Below, in pieces: positions 18,969 through 27,791 of a DNA stretch of 64,000 nt. The notes beneath the pieces were generated by a model. That model saw nothing but the letters and a program-made list of their open reading frames with translations, ran no database searches and was not told where the DNA came from. This stretch comes from CAIVVT01 sp963757265. Its GTDB lineage: Bacteria > Acidobacteriota > Terriglobia > Bryobacterales > Bryobacteraceae. The stretch lies in assembly GCA_963757265.1 (NCBI GenBank), contig CAVWRA010000006.1, positions 682,001 through 746,000 of the forward strand, read 5' to 3'. The stretch's first letter is position 1, and every line of letters begins with the position of its first letter. Position numbers and translations under genes: made by a program.

Positions 18969-20805
18969 GCTGCTGATTTCCATCCTCTTAATGGCAAGTT
19001 GGCGGTGCTGCGGGCAGGGTCTCGACAAGATCCTCGCGCCGCTGAGCATCGACCCGGCTCAGGCCGTGTTGGTGGTCGGCGATTCGCCCGAGGCGCGGGC
19101 CTACGGCTTCCATCCGACCAGGCAGCAGGTGAACGTGCGGAGCCTGATCGACGACCGGCAGCCGCAACTGCAGATCGTCTGGGAGCAAGCGCTCGATGTT
19201 CCGGTCTTCGGAATGCCCGCCGGGGCGCGCGTTTTCACGCGTGAACGCTGGTCCGGCGCGCCGCTGGTGGCGGGCCTCGCCGCCGGCGGAGACGGGCGGT
19301 CAAAGCCGGTGCTGTGGACCGCCGTGGCGCCCGGTGCACGAGGCGTCGAGAGGTTCCCTTATCTGCCGCAGGCGCTGGTGGACCTGGGGCTGAAACCGGA
19401 ATTCGAGGCGCGCTCGCTGTGGGTCTTTTTCGATTCTTCGTACCGTCTGCGCGCCGACCTGAATTACCTCGCTGCGCGGTGGCGGCGCGGCGGCGTGGCG
19501 GCGCTGCAGGTGGCGGCGTGGCATTTCTGGGAACGCGACCGCGGGCGCGACGAGTGGCTGGACAATCTGATTGCCACGTGCCACCGCCACGGCATTCTGG
19601 TCTACGCCTGGGTCGAGTTCCCACACGTCAGCGACGCTTTCTGGGACGAGCATCCGGAGTGGCGTGAGAAGACCGCCTCGGGCCAGGACGCGCAACTCGA
19701 CTGGCGCAAGCTGATGAACCTGGCCCATCCGGAGTGCGAGCGCAGGGTCGCGGCCGGTCTGGAGGGCCTCGCAGGGCGCTTCGACTGGGATGGTTTGAAT
19801 CTGGGCGAGCTGTACTTCGAGTCGCTGGAGGGTCATGAAAACCCGGCGCGCTTCACACCGTTCAATGCGCAGGTGCGCGCCGAATTCAAGGCCCAGCGGG
19901 GCTTCGATCCGCAGGAGTTGTATCAGGCCGGTGGCGCGCATTCTTACGCCCGGAACCCGGACGCGCTGCGCGCGTTCTTGGACTATCGCTCCGCGCTGGC
20001 GGCGCGGCTGCAGGAGGGTTGGCTGGAGCGCCTGGAGGCGCTGCGCCAGTCGAAGCCGCAACTGGACCTGGTGCTGACGCACATCGACGATCGTTTCGAT
20101 CCTTCGATGCGCGACAAGCTGGGCGCGGATGCGCCGCGGCTGCTGGGGTCGGCGCAGCGGCGCGGCGTCACGTTCCTGGTGGAGGATCCGGCGACCATCT
20201 GGAACCTCGGGCCGGAGCGTTACGCCGAGATGGCGCGCCGTTACGCGGCCCTGACCCGGCGCGCGGACTTGCTGGCGATCGACCTGAACATCGTCGAGCG
20301 CTACCAGGACGTCTATCCGGTGAAGCAACAGACCGGGACAGAATTGTTCCAGCTCGTGCGCAGCGCGGCGGCCTCATTCCAGCGAGTCGCGCTGTACTTC
20401 GAGAACTCGATTCTGGGCCCGGACTGGCCGTTGCTGGCGGCCGCGGCTGCCCAGCTGCGCCAGGCGGCGTGGACGGGCGGCGGCCTGGAGATCGATTCGC
20501 CGCAGCCGGTTTCGGTGGCCTGGAAGGGTTGCGCGCTGGTGGACGGGCGGGAGTGGCCGGTGCAGGACGGCGAGCGCGTGCTCGTCGCCGCCGGCAAACA
20601 CAAGCTCATGCATTGCCAGGATCTGCCGCCGCACCGCCTGGCCGACTTCAACGGGACGCTGCTCGATGCGCGCATCGTGCGCGGCCGGATCCGCGTGAAA
20701 TACGAGAGCCGCTCGCGCGCCATCGCGCTGGTCAGCGACGCGCAGGGCGGTTGGAAAGAGCGGATGCTGCCGCCGGGCCGGCAGGAGGTGGATATTCCAC
20801 AGTGA
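18952..20805 (+). CDS. Secreted TIM-barrel, glycoside-hydrolase-like protein
   Basis: 617 residues from ATG 18952, overlapping the upstream gene by 17 bases. Signal sequence MPLPARLLISILLMASWRCC. The central region (LWVFFDSSYRLRADLNYLAA, HGILVYAWVEFPHVSDAFWD, HPEWREKTASGQDAQLDWRK, FDWDGLNLGELYFESLEG) has the arrangement of family-10-like (GHL) and PgaB C-terminal TIM barrels, with Glu/Asp at the strand ends. Family assignment is by pattern only. Translational coupling to the NfrA/PgaA-like gene suggests that it trims or modifies the polymer exported through that pore. Confidence 0.6.
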   Translation: MPLPARLLISILLMASWRCCGQGLDKILAPLSIDPAQAVLVVGDSPEARAYGFHPTRQQVNVRSLIDDRQPQLQIVWEQALDVPVFGMPAGARVFTRERWSGAPLVAGLAAGGDGRSKPVLWTAVAPGARGVERFPYLPQALVDLGLKPEFEARSLWVFFDSSYRLRADLNYLAARWRRGGVAALQVAAWHFWERDRGRDEWLDNLIATCHRHGILVYAWVEFPHVSDAFWDEHPEWREKTASGQDAQLDWRKLMNLAHPECERRVAAGLEGLAGRFDWDGLNLGELYFESLEGHENPARFTPFNAQVRAEFKAQRGFDPQELYQAGGAHSYARNPDALRAFLDYRSALAARLQEGWLERLEALRQSKPQLDLVLTHIDDRFDPSMRDKLGADAPRLLGSAQRRGVTFLVEDPATIWNLGPERYAEMARRYAALTRRADLLAIDLNIVERYQDVYPVKQQTGTELFQLVRSAAASFQRVALYFENSILGPDWPLLAAAAAQLRQAAWTGGGLEIDSPQPVSVAWKGCALVDGREWPVQDGERVLVAAGKHKLMHCQDLPPHRLADFNGTLLDARIVRGRIRVKYESRSRAIALVSDAQGGWKERMLPPGRQEVDIPQ

Positions 20806-20853
20806 AGCGGGAGCAGGCGGGAGCGCGGTCCACTGCTGAAAAATCGGGGGAGG

Positions 20854-21124
20854 CTAGGGCCTGTTCACGCTACCCGAACGGATGGCGTTGCGCGCGAAAA
20901 GCGCCTCAGACGAGGCGGAGGACGATGGCTTTGGCCATTCCAAGGCGAGGACGACAACGAAGGCTGAAGCGGTTTTCGCCGCAACCCGGAGGGACGGGGC
21001 CGGTTTTTCCGATTTCGGCGTCGCTCGTCGCTCGCAGACACCCGGTATGCGTCGCTCCTCGCTCCTGGAACTCGGAAAAACCGGCTCCCGTCGCCGCCGT
21101 CCGCGTAGTGTGAGCAGGCCCTAG
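20854..21124. mobile_element. MITE-like element, copy 2 (271 bp)
   Basis: Same element as 6783-7054, about 93 percent identical by eye, with the same ends (CTAGGGCCTGTTCACGCTA / TAGTGTGAGCAGGCCCTAG). In this copy the internal arms GCCGGTTTTTCCGA and TCGGAAAAACCGGC are perfectly complementary, while the 15-bp internal inverted repeat of copy 1 has two mismatches. It lies between two convergent genes. Nothing else is recognisable from 20806 to 21253. Confidence 0.75.
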
Positions 21125-21253
21125 AGTGGACCTGCGCATAGCATACACCAGCCGCCCGGGAGCTTCGCCGTTTTGTCACGAGCTGGATCGCGCTAGCAGG
21201 AAGCGCGCCGGGGCGCAGCTCCTCGAGCGTTCTCGGAACGCAGCCGTGAACCA

Positions 21254-22735
21254 CTAAAACTTGATCTTCGATTCGGCCGTGAATTTGCGGTAATCACGGA
21301 AGTTGATCACGTTCCGCTCGCACGTTCGGGCGGCGCCGAGGCAGGCCAAGGTCTCGTTTTGAACCGGCAGGAGATAGGACTTGTTTTCGATCTTGACGAA
21401 GCCGTAGTCCAGGATGGACTCCAGCGAGTCGTAAGGGAAATCCCGGGGGATGGATAGCGCCTTTTGATCGATGCGCAGGACGCGGCGCGTTTCCTTGTCG
21501 ATCCAGATGCTGCCTTTGTAAGGGGCGCGGAAGCTGGCATTGCGGTCGCTGGCGAGCATCCAATGCGAATTCCGCGCCTCCACCGAGAAGTCGAACAGAT
21601 AGGCCATTCGCCCGCCAATGCGCGCTTCGCCGCGCGGGACGAAAGCGGCCTCTTCGACCGGCGAGAGAGTATTCTGCAGCGTGGTGACGAACTCGCCCGT
21701 CAACCAACTGCCGGTGCTTTCGACCGGGCGCTGGGTGGGCACTCCGTTGATGGCCACGTTGCGGTACTCCTCCTTGCCGTCGATGCACACGACGTCCGCG
21801 GTCACGACGTCGATCACCTGCCAATCCTGCGACCGGATGTGGCCGTGATAACGGGTGGTGGACTGCTGGACCAGGAAGTTGGGCAGGTCCGCCGTGAACG
21901 ACTCGGCCGCATCGCGCGCCAGCATGATGATGGCGTCGGACGAAAGCGGCGCCGCGTCCACGGGCTCGCGCGGCTGCTCCGCGGCCGTCGCTTGCGGCTC
22001 GGCCTTTTTGGTGCCGCCGGCGGCGGGCGAGGAGGGCGCATCGGCAGGCTTGGCGGCAGGCTCTTTATCAGGCGCCGCGCTTGCATCTTTGTCGGCCGGC
22101 GTGCCGGCCGGGCCGGCGGAGGGTTCTTTATCCACGGCCACCTTCGCCTTGGTGATGTCCTGCGATGCGGGCGCGATGACCTGGTCGTGATCGAAGGGAC
22201 GTGCAGCGACCTCGCGTTCCGACGAAGTCCCAGCGTGGTTCAGCACGACGCGCAGCGCGGTCTCCAGATCATCCGGATTCACCAGGACGGAGATCTGATC
22301 GCCGGGATGGAGCAGCGAATCGCGGACCGGTTCGCCTTCCTTGTTTTGAAACAGGGTCTTCTCCAGCAGCCGGAAACGCAACAGGCGGTTCGCTTTGGCC
22401 TGCAACACCAGGTCCTTCTCGCCCAGGTTGCGGAGCGTGCCGTCGATCGCGGACAGGGTGACCTTTGAATCGTCCGGCTTGTCGTCCTTATGGCGCTTGG
22501 GCAGGTGGATCTTGGGCAGCGAGAGGCCAGGCTGATTGGGGTACTGTCCGGAGGGGTATTGCCCCGGCGGGTATTGCCCTGGAGGGTATTGCCCCGGTGG
22601 GTATTGGCCAGTCGGGTACTGGCCGGTCGGGTATTGCGGCTCGAACCCACTGACGCAGACCGGTCCGAATGCGAGTGAGATCAGCAGCGGGAGGGCCGGA
22701 GCGAAGAATCCTCGCAGTGTGCCCAGTGGCCGCAT
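21254..22735 (-). CDS. Secreted protein with QYP tandem repeats
   Basis: 493 residues from ATG 22735, preceded by a strong AAGGAGGGA site. Signal peptide MRPLGTLRGFFAPALPLLIS through VCVSG, then six to seven copies of a five-residue QYPxG unit. A basic linker (LPKRHKDDKPDD) leads to a small beta-domain (VTLSAIDGTLRNLGEKDLVL). A Pro/Ala/Lys low-complexity segment follows, then a C-terminal domain (WQVIDVVTADVVCIDGKEEY, GSIWIDKETRRVLRIDQKAL) resembling acidobacterial secreted proteins with outer-membrane lipoprotein-sorting-like folds. Function unknown. Confidence 0.65.
   Translation of the reverse strand: MRPLGTLRGFFAPALPLLISLAFGPVCVSGFEPQYPTGQYPTGQYPPGQYPPGQYPPGQYPSGQYPNQPGLSLPKIHLPKRHKDDKPDDSKVTLSAIDGTLRNLGEKDLVLQAKANRLLRFRLLEKTLFQNKEGEPVRDSLLHPGDQISVLVNPDDLETALRVVLNHAGTSSEREVAARPFDHDQVIAPASQDITKAKVAVDKEPSAGPAGTPADKDASAAPDKEPAAKPADAPSSPAAGGTKKAEPQATAAEQPREPVDAAPLSSDAIIMLARDAAESFTADLPNFLVQQSTTRYHGHIRSQDWQVIDVVTADVVCIDGKEEYRNVAINGVPTQRPVESTGSWLTGEFVTTLQNTLSPVEEAAFVPRGEARIGGRMAYLFDFSVEARNSHWMLASDRNASFRAPYKGSIWIDKETRRVLRIDQKALSIPRDFPYDSLESILDYGFVKIENKSYLLPVQNETLACLGAARTCERNVINFRDYRKFTAESKIKF
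22539..22636. repeat. 15-bp coding tandem repeat
   Basis: About six and a half copies of a 15-bp unit (GGGTATTGCCCCGGC and variants) encode QYPPG, QYPTG and QYPSG units on the minus strand, just after the signal peptide of the 21254-22735 gene. Most unit differences fall in the Pro/Thr/Ser codon, so repeat number may vary between strains. Confidence 0.85.
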
Positions 22736-22868
22736 GAAAGTCCCTCCTTGGTTCCCATGATATAGCGCCGGCTGTCGCGCGGCGAGGCGTTTTCGCGCCC
22801 GCATCGGAGTCCTTTCCCATCCCCCAATCCACGCCCGTGCAACCCACCCGGCCCGGTCCCGAGCCGCG

Positions 22869-23849
22869 TCAGCGATGGGCCCAATAATGCTCGCGCGTCT
22901 GCACGATCAGCCCCTTCTGTTTAGTCGTCAGTTCGAGCTTGCGAAACTCCGGGTATGTCACCGGCCGGTCCGGGACGAAGCCCAGGCTGTACTGGCTGCG
23001 GAGTTCGTCCTGAATCGCTTCGAAGATCTGGTCGATGCTCTGCTTGCGGGAGACTTCGAAGAAGCTCGCGCCGGTCTCGCGGGAGAGGTGCATCAGCACG
23101 CTCCGGCCTGTGATGCCTCCTCCAAACGCGTAGGCGGCGGGGTCCGAAAACAGGATCGAGTAGACCAGTGTCTCGGCCCGCAACGCCGCCTTCACCGCGT
23201 CGTCGAGCGAGGCTTCACTGGTGTTGTCAACGCCGTCGGTCATCAGAATCAAAGCCTTGCGGTTCTTCTGCTGCAACATGATCTCATTTGAGGCCTTGAT
23301 GACGGCATCGTACAGCGAGGTGCCGTCGCCGATGCCCGCTTCGAGCTCCTTGCGCGTGGGGGTATCGACCATGGAAAGCGCGTCGTCCAGCACCTTGCGC
23401 GACGAGGTCAGCGGCTGGCGCAGGAACGAGGACAGATCGAACTGCATGATGAAGACCTGGTCTTTGTTTTCCCTGAGCACGCGGTCCAGGAAACGGAAGC
23501 TGGCGGCGCGTTCGGCATCCACGAGGCGCGCCTGGCTCATGCTGGTGTCCACCATCAGGCCGAGCGTCAGCGGCAGATCGGTTTCCTTCGAGAAATAGCG
23601 GATGGTTTGCGGACGGCCGTTCTCCAGCAGCACGAAATCGTCCTGGGTCAAGTCGCGGACGATATCGCCCCTCTTGGTCCTCACCCCGGCCAGCAGGTTC
23701 ACCACATCCACACCAGTGGAGTAGGTCGGTTCCTGCTGCGCGCGCAGCAGGGGGAGCGCGGCGGCGAGCGACGCCGAACCGCGCAGGAACTGGCGCCTGG
23801 AGCGGAGGCCGGCGGCGGGCTGGCGGCGTGTTAATGGAATGTCAGGCAT
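22869..23849 (-). CDS. VWA-domain protein of the acidobacterial VWFA family
   Basis: 326 residues. A Tat-like leader (RSRRQFLRGSASLAAALPLL) is followed by a short beta domain (VNLLAGVRTKRGDIVRDLTQ, DDFVLLENGRPQTI), then a von Willebrand factor A domain with an intact MIDAS start (LMVDTSMSQ, DxSxS) and TDGVDNTS. The C terminus (YSLGFVPDRP, FRKLELTTKQKGLIVQTREH) is the typical ending of the acidobacterial VWFA-related (TIGR03436-type) proteins. Exported and probably metal-dependent in ligand binding; ligand unknown. Confidence 0.85.
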   Translation of the reverse strand: MPDIPLTRRQPAAGLRSRRQFLRGSASLAAALPLLRAQQEPTYSTGVDVVNLLAGVRTKRGDIVRDLTQDDFVLLENGRPQTIRYFSKETDLPLTLGLMVDTSMSQARLVDAERAASFRFLDRVLRENKDQVFIMQFDLSSFLRQPLTSSRKVLDDALSMVDTPTRKELEAGIGDGTSLYDAVIKASNEIMLQQKNRKALILMTDGVDNTSEASLDDAVKAALRAETLVYSILFSDPAAYAFGGGITGRSVLMHLSRETGASFFEVSRKQSIDQIFEAIQDELRSQYSLGFVPDRPVTYPEFRKLELTTKQKGLIVQTREHYWAHR

Positions 23850-23969
23850 GAATCGGGCCCGCTGCAGGGATGTCCTTTGTAGAACGATGTCCGCCCGCGG
23901 CCGGAGGTTTCCAGCAACACGCCGGACGACTCAAAAAGGAGCGTTGCTCTGCATGACAGAATCACCCCA

Positions 23970-24209
23970 TCACTTGACTTCGGTGCCATGAGGGGCCATG
24001 CCCGACGTGAGAAAGGTCTTGGGCACTTCGCCTTCACCAGCCAGCGTAAACTTCGCAAACTTCTTGTACCACTCTCCGGGGGGTACATCGGGATTGGAAT
24101 TGAGCCAATCCTGCAATGCGTCGAAATCAGAAACCGAAATCCGACCCTCCCGAAAGCGGTCCACCAGATGCTTCATGAAATAGGGCGGCGGCTTCCTGAT
24201 TTTAGGCAT
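23970..24209 (-). CDS. Small hypothetical protein
   Basis: 79 residues (MPKIRKPPPYFMKHLVDRFR...), overlapping the end of the upstream gene by 8 bases, so probably co-expressed with it. The N-terminal half looks like a short helical module (HLVDRFREGRISVSDFDALQ), and the end is GTEVK. No signal peptide or membrane helix. The pair could be a small toxin-antitoxin-like or regulatory unit, but no signature proves it. Confidence 0.55.
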   Translation of the reverse strand: MPKIRKPPPYFMKHLVDRFREGRISVSDFDALQDWLNSNPDVPPGEWYKKFAKFTLAGEGEVPKTFLTSGMAPHGTEVK

Positions 24210-24591
24210 TCCGGTACTGAGTGTGGAACACGATCATTTGAAGCTCTTCAGTCAATCGACGGAGTTCGCTTTCGCTCTTGGCTTCTTTGATCTGTTCCAA
24301 ACACCGGTGAAGGGCTCTCTTGGAAGTGTCGAGGACTTTGGTAGCGGGAGCGGCTTCACTCATCTGTTCCTTGCGAAACTCACCGAGTTTTTTGATGCCC
24401 ATGTCTTTGCTCTTAAGAACCGCATGGCCGCTGCCATCTTTGGCCTTCTTCGCCCAGCGCGCCTGAACCGCTCTCCGGGCGCTGGCGCTCCGTTCGTCAG
24501 GAGTGAGTCTGGCGGCTCTGGCGGGACCGCCCTTTTCCCCGCCTTTGCGCCCAAGCGCCACGGCTGCTGGATCTTTCTTCTTGAGGGGCAT
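24202..24591 (-). CDS. Small basic protein with an Ala/Arg-rich N terminus
   Basis: 129 residues from ATG 24591 (MPLKKKDPAAVALGRKGGEK); an in-frame ATG at 24600 is an alternative. The KGGPARAARLTPDERSASAR segment is a motif I associate with many small acidobacterial proteins, and with RAVQARWAKK it is highly basic, suggesting nucleic-acid contact. The C-terminal half is a predicted helical hairpin (ALHRCLEQIKEAKSESELRR). It has its own promoter with operator-like repeats upstream and overlaps the next gene by 8 bases. Confidence 0.6.
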   Translation of the reverse strand: MPLKKKDPAAVALGRKGGEKGGPARAARLTPDERSASARRAVQARWAKKAKDGSGHAVLKSKDMGIKKLGEFRKEQMSEAAPATKVLDTSKRALHRCLEQIKEAKSESELRRLTEELQMIVFHTQYRNA

Positions 24592-24599
24592 GCTTTCCA

Positions 24600-24647
24600 T
24601 TATACGTGAGCGGTCAGGAATCGACAATTCCGTGAGCGGTCACGTAT
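24600..24647 (-). promoter_or_regulatory. Promoter with paired 12-bp repeats (operator-like)
   Basis: Read on the minus strand: -35 TTGTCG, a 17-bp spacer, and a perfect -10 TATAAT (24605-24600), giving a start site only a few bases before ATG 24591. CGTGAGCGGTCA occurs as a direct repeat at 24605-24616 and 24631-24642 (26 bp apart). ATACGTGA (24602-24609) and TCACGTAT (24640-24647) form an enclosing inverted repeat, with GGAAT/ATTCC in the centre. This is the layout of a repressor site over a promoter. Confidence 0.55.
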
Positions 24648-24679
24648 CAGAGAAACGGCGGCGGTCCCACGCGGCACGC

Positions 24680-26209
24680 CTACTGGCCCGAACGGAAGGG
24701 CGACGCCGGCAGGTTCTCGCCGTTGAAGAGGTCGCAGTCCGGCACGTCCTTCCAGGCGTAGCGTACGAACTTAGGTTCGGGCACGGCGGCGGCGGAGACG
24801 ACCACCGTGGTTCCGTCGATGCGCGCCTCAGCCGGGACGAACTTCCCGTCCTGGCCGGCGAGCTCAAAACCCGTCACGCTCTCGCCTTTCGCCTTCAACC
24901 CGCCGGAGACGTGATCGAACCACACCCGCATCACAGCGCCTTCCTGCGTCGCCAGACGGAACATTGGCCCCGAGTATTCGATGTGTTCGCCGTAGGAGAT
25001 GGCCCGCGCGGCCAGCGCCAGGCGGTGGCCGACCTCCTGCTTATTCAGCGGATGAATGTTGGTGGCCTCGCCGATGTCGATGGTCACCGCCATGCCGGTG
25101 TTGACCAGATCCAGCGTGAGCCGCTGGGCGTCGCGCACGGTGGGCCACATGGCGTCCGGCCCAGTCTTGAAGTTGGCGATTTGAACGAACAGGAACGGGA
25201 AGTCGCCCTGGCCCCAGGCGCGGCGCCAGTCCTGGATCATCGCTTTGAACAGGCGCTCGTACAGCGGCGCGCGGTCGGGCGAGGCGTTGCTCTCGCCCTG
25301 ATACCAGATCGCCCCGCGGATGGGGAATCGCGTGAGCGGCGCGATCATGGCGTTGAACAGCCCCGCCGGCTGCCAGCAGTAGTCCTGGTTGGGGTGCCAA
25401 CGCTGCTCCCGCTCAGGCGGCTGAAGGCCTGCCGCCCTGGCCTTGGCGACCGAGTCCTGATAGCTCTTCTCTTCCAGACTGCGCTGCAGTTCGATGGTCG
25501 TCTGGGTTTCCATCATCTGGCCCCAGGAGGCAAAGACGGGCATCAACGATGCGTCCGCGCCCAGTCCGATGAGGCTGGTCCAGGCCTCGGCCGGCGTTCC
25601 GCCCCAGTTCGACTCGATCAGCCCAACCGGCACGTCTTCTTTCTGCTGGATGTGCCGCCCGAAGAAGTAGGCGACGGCCGAAAACTTGGGGATGGTGTCC
25701 GGGCTCACCGCCGTCCAGGTGGAATCGCTCCACTGTTGCGCGGCGATATCCTCCAACGGGTACATCGAAACCTTGTTGAGCGCCTTGAACAGACGGATCC
25801 GGGGGTAATTCGCGGCGGCGATCTCGTCCTTCGCGTTGACCACGCCATCCACCGCCATCTCCATGTTGGATTGACCCGAGGCCACCCACACGTCGCCGGC
25901 CAGCACATCCCGCAGCGTAATCGTGTTCGTGCCCTGGACGGTGAGTTCAAACGGGCCTCCCGGCGCGACCGGCGGAAGATAGACGCTCCAGCGGCCGAGG
26001 CGGTCGGCGACGGCCGAGCGGGTCTCGCCGTGGAAGGTCACGCTGACGGCTTCGCCCGCCGCGGCGCTGCCCCAGATGTGGACCGGCAGATCGCGCTGCA
26101 GCACCATGTGGTCGGCGAGCAGCGCGGGCAGCGTGACCTCCGCCAGGGCCGGCGCAATCAGCAGGAGGGCGCAGCCAGCGTATTGGAACAGACGATTTAC
26201 ATGTGACAT
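24680..26209 (-). CDS. Sialate O-acetylesterase (SGNH-type), secreted
   Basis: 509 residues; signal peptide MSHVNRLFQYAGCALLLIAP ending ALA. Opens with the typical VTLPALLADHMVLQRDLPVH block. Nucleophile Ser114 is in GQSNME, SNWGGTPAEAW is the second family block, and GAIWYQGESN the third; NIHPLNKQEVGHRLA carries the Asx/His part. Removes O-acetyl groups from sialic acids or other carbohydrates in the periplasm or outside (family knowledge). Length is normal. Monocistronic. Confidence 0.9.
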   Translation of the reverse strand: MSHVNRLFQYAGCALLLIAPALAEVTLPALLADHMVLQRDLPVHIWGSAAAGEAVSVTFHGETRSAVADRLGRWSVYLPPVAPGGPFELTVQGTNTITLRDVLAGDVWVASGQSNMEMAVDGVVNAKDEIAAANYPRIRLFKALNKVSMYPLEDIAAQQWSDSTWTAVSPDTIPKFSAVAYFFGRHIQQKEDVPVGLIESNWGGTPAEAWTSLIGLGADASLMPVFASWGQMMETQTTIELQRSLEEKSYQDSVAKARAAGLQPPEREQRWHPNQDYCWQPAGLFNAMIAPLTRFPIRGAIWYQGESNASPDRAPLYERLFKAMIQDWRRAWGQGDFPFLFVQIANFKTGPDAMWPTVRDAQRLTLDLVNTGMAVTIDIGEATNIHPLNKQEVGHRLALAARAISYGEHIEYSGPMFRLATQEGAVMRVWFDHVSGGLKAKGESVTGFELAGQDGKFVPAEARIDGTTVVVSAAAVPEPKFVRYAWKDVPDCDLFNGENLPASPFRSGQ

Positions 26210-26310
26210 AGGTTGTTGACAGTGATTCTACTGCAACCGCCGGGGCGCCTCGCGGAGCCGGCCCGCAGGCGACTGCATCGCGCGCCGTTCCCGCCGCGGA
26301 GGCAGGCTCC

Positions 26311-26733
26311 TCAGGGCACCAGCGCCGCCACCAGCACGCCCGCCGTGATCAGGACCGCGCCGGCGACATTCCCGACGGTCGGCTTTTCCCCGAGGAAGAT
26401 GAAAGCCAGCGCGACCGCCAGCGCCACGCTCAGCTTGTCGATCGGCGCCACGCGCGAGGCCGGCCCCAGTTTCAGCGCCTTGTAGTAGCACAGCCACGAG
26501 CAGCCCGTCGCGATGGCGGAGAGCAAGAGGAACAGGTACGAGTGGCGGGAGATGCGGAACATCTCGCGCGCGTTGCCTTGCGCGAAAACGATGCCCCAGG
26601 CGAAGAGGACGATGATCACCGTGCGCAACGCGACGGCGAGGTTGCTGTTAACGTCGCGCACGCCGACCTTGCCGAAGATCGCCACCAGCGCGCCGAAGAC
26701 GGCCGAGAGAACGGCCCAGCCCGCCCAGTTCAT
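26311..26733 (-). CDS. EamA/DMT-family small membrane transporter
   Basis: 140 residues (MNWAGWAVLSAVFGALVAIF...) with four to five hydrophobic segments and the single EamA repeat pattern (CSWLCYYKALKLGPASRVAP, LSVALAVALAFIFLGEKPT). It is half the length of two-repeat EamA carriers, as in many family members that act as dimers. Substrate unknown. Stands alone, downstream of nothing obvious. Confidence 0.85.
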   Translation of the reverse strand: MNWAGWAVLSAVFGALVAIFGKVGVRDVNSNLAVALRTVIIVLFAWGIVFAQGNAREMFRISRHSYLFLLLSAIATGCSWLCYYKALKLGPASRVAPIDKLSVALAVALAFIFLGEKPTVGNVAGAVLITAGVLVAALVP

Positions 26734-27376
26734 GTCACCCTCCAGTCATCCAGAACCGACCGTGGCGGGTCAAGCCCGGGCCTCGGCAGGCCGTGGGAAG
26801 CACTGGCCGGGTCCCGTGCCCCAATTCACCATACTCCCGTCGCCAAGCGATTCCGGGGCAGTCAGGGAGGGGCGATCCGGAAGGCGTTGGATCGGGAGGG
26901 GCGAGAGAGGGGTGGCCGCCGTGACTGGCGGTGCAGAGGGCTGCGGCGAGGCGGCAACGGAGTGTGAGGGGAGGGTGAGAGGGACGAGAGGGTCCGCTTC
27001 GGCGGGCGTCTTCCGGCGCGCGTAAATGAGGCGCGCGGAAAACACGAGGATCAAACCCAAGTTCGACAGTAGTGTCGAGAAGTGTCGAATTCTGTCATGC
27101 GATGTATGACGAATCGGCTACTCCCGGGCGAGGCGGGCCTGGAGGTGAATGGAAGTCCAAGGACTACATTTAATCATGAATATACAGATATCCAGGCGAT
27201 CCGAAAAACGGCCCGAAGCGGAGCGGGAAAGGAGCGATGTTGTATGAGAATCCGACAGAGTGCGCTGTCGTGTCGAAATGTCGAATTCGGGGTTCTCAAA
27301 GGGGCAGGCGGCCGCAATGGACGGCCTCCGGAGGGATTTGCGGTACTCCCGAGACACGCATGGGAGGACCGGCGGG
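26734..27376. other. 643-bp intergenic region with TGTCGAA-type repeats
   Basis: No supported gene; the small frames here are Ser/Pro/Arg-rich and lack start sites. Contains AGTGTCGAGA and AGTGTCGAAT in tandem (27071-27090), preceded by the inverted TTCGACA, and a related cluster TGTCGTGTCGAAATGTCGAA at 27266-27285. Similar motifs occur at 35.36-35.56 kb. The segment 27061-27290 is clearly less GC-rich than the genes around it. Confidence 0.5.
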
Positions 27377-27778
27377 TCACTCGCCTGAGCCTTCGAGCGA
27401 CTCGCCGGCTTCGATGTCACCGGGCGGGTCGCTGCGTTTGATCTCCTGAAGCAGTCTACGAGCCTCTTCCTGCCGATCCGCTGTCACCTGCACCCGGCAC
27501 CAGGGATCAATGGGCGGCGCAAGCATCCCGATGCGCACTAGAAGCAGTTCCTCTCCAGAGAGGTAGAACGGTATACCCGCTTCCTCCAGGATCTCCTTGG
27601 CCGATGCGATCAACACGGGGTCGCCGGCCTCGAAGACCTTCACCAAGTCGAGGTCGAGATCTCCGTGACCTACGTCCTCCGGCTTGTGGGCGACCAGGGG
27701 CACGCCGCAATCGGCGCATACGGTGAATTCAGCACGGTATTCGGTTCCGCATTCAGGACAATACACCATTGCCTCCAA
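27377..27778 (-). CDS. Zinc-ribbon plus DUF2007-type signal protein
   Basis: 133 residues. An N-terminal zinc ribbon (YCPECG ... CADCG, four Cys) is followed by a DUF2007-like domain (LVKVFEAGDPVLIASAKEIL, EEAGIPFYLSGE, RVQVTADRQEEARRLLQEI). Such proteins are annotated as putative signal-transducing proteins; activity unknown. It starts 13 bases after the galE stop on the same strand, so likely shares its transcript. Confidence 0.75.
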   Translation of the reverse strand: MEAMVYCPECGTEYRAEFTVCADCGVPLVAHKPEDVGHGDLDLDLVKVFEAGDPVLIASAKEILEEAGIPFYLSGEELLLVRIGMLAPPIDPWCRVQVTADRQEEARRLLQEIKRSDPPGDIEAGESLEGSGE

Positions 27779-27791
27779 GCGGCGAATGCCT

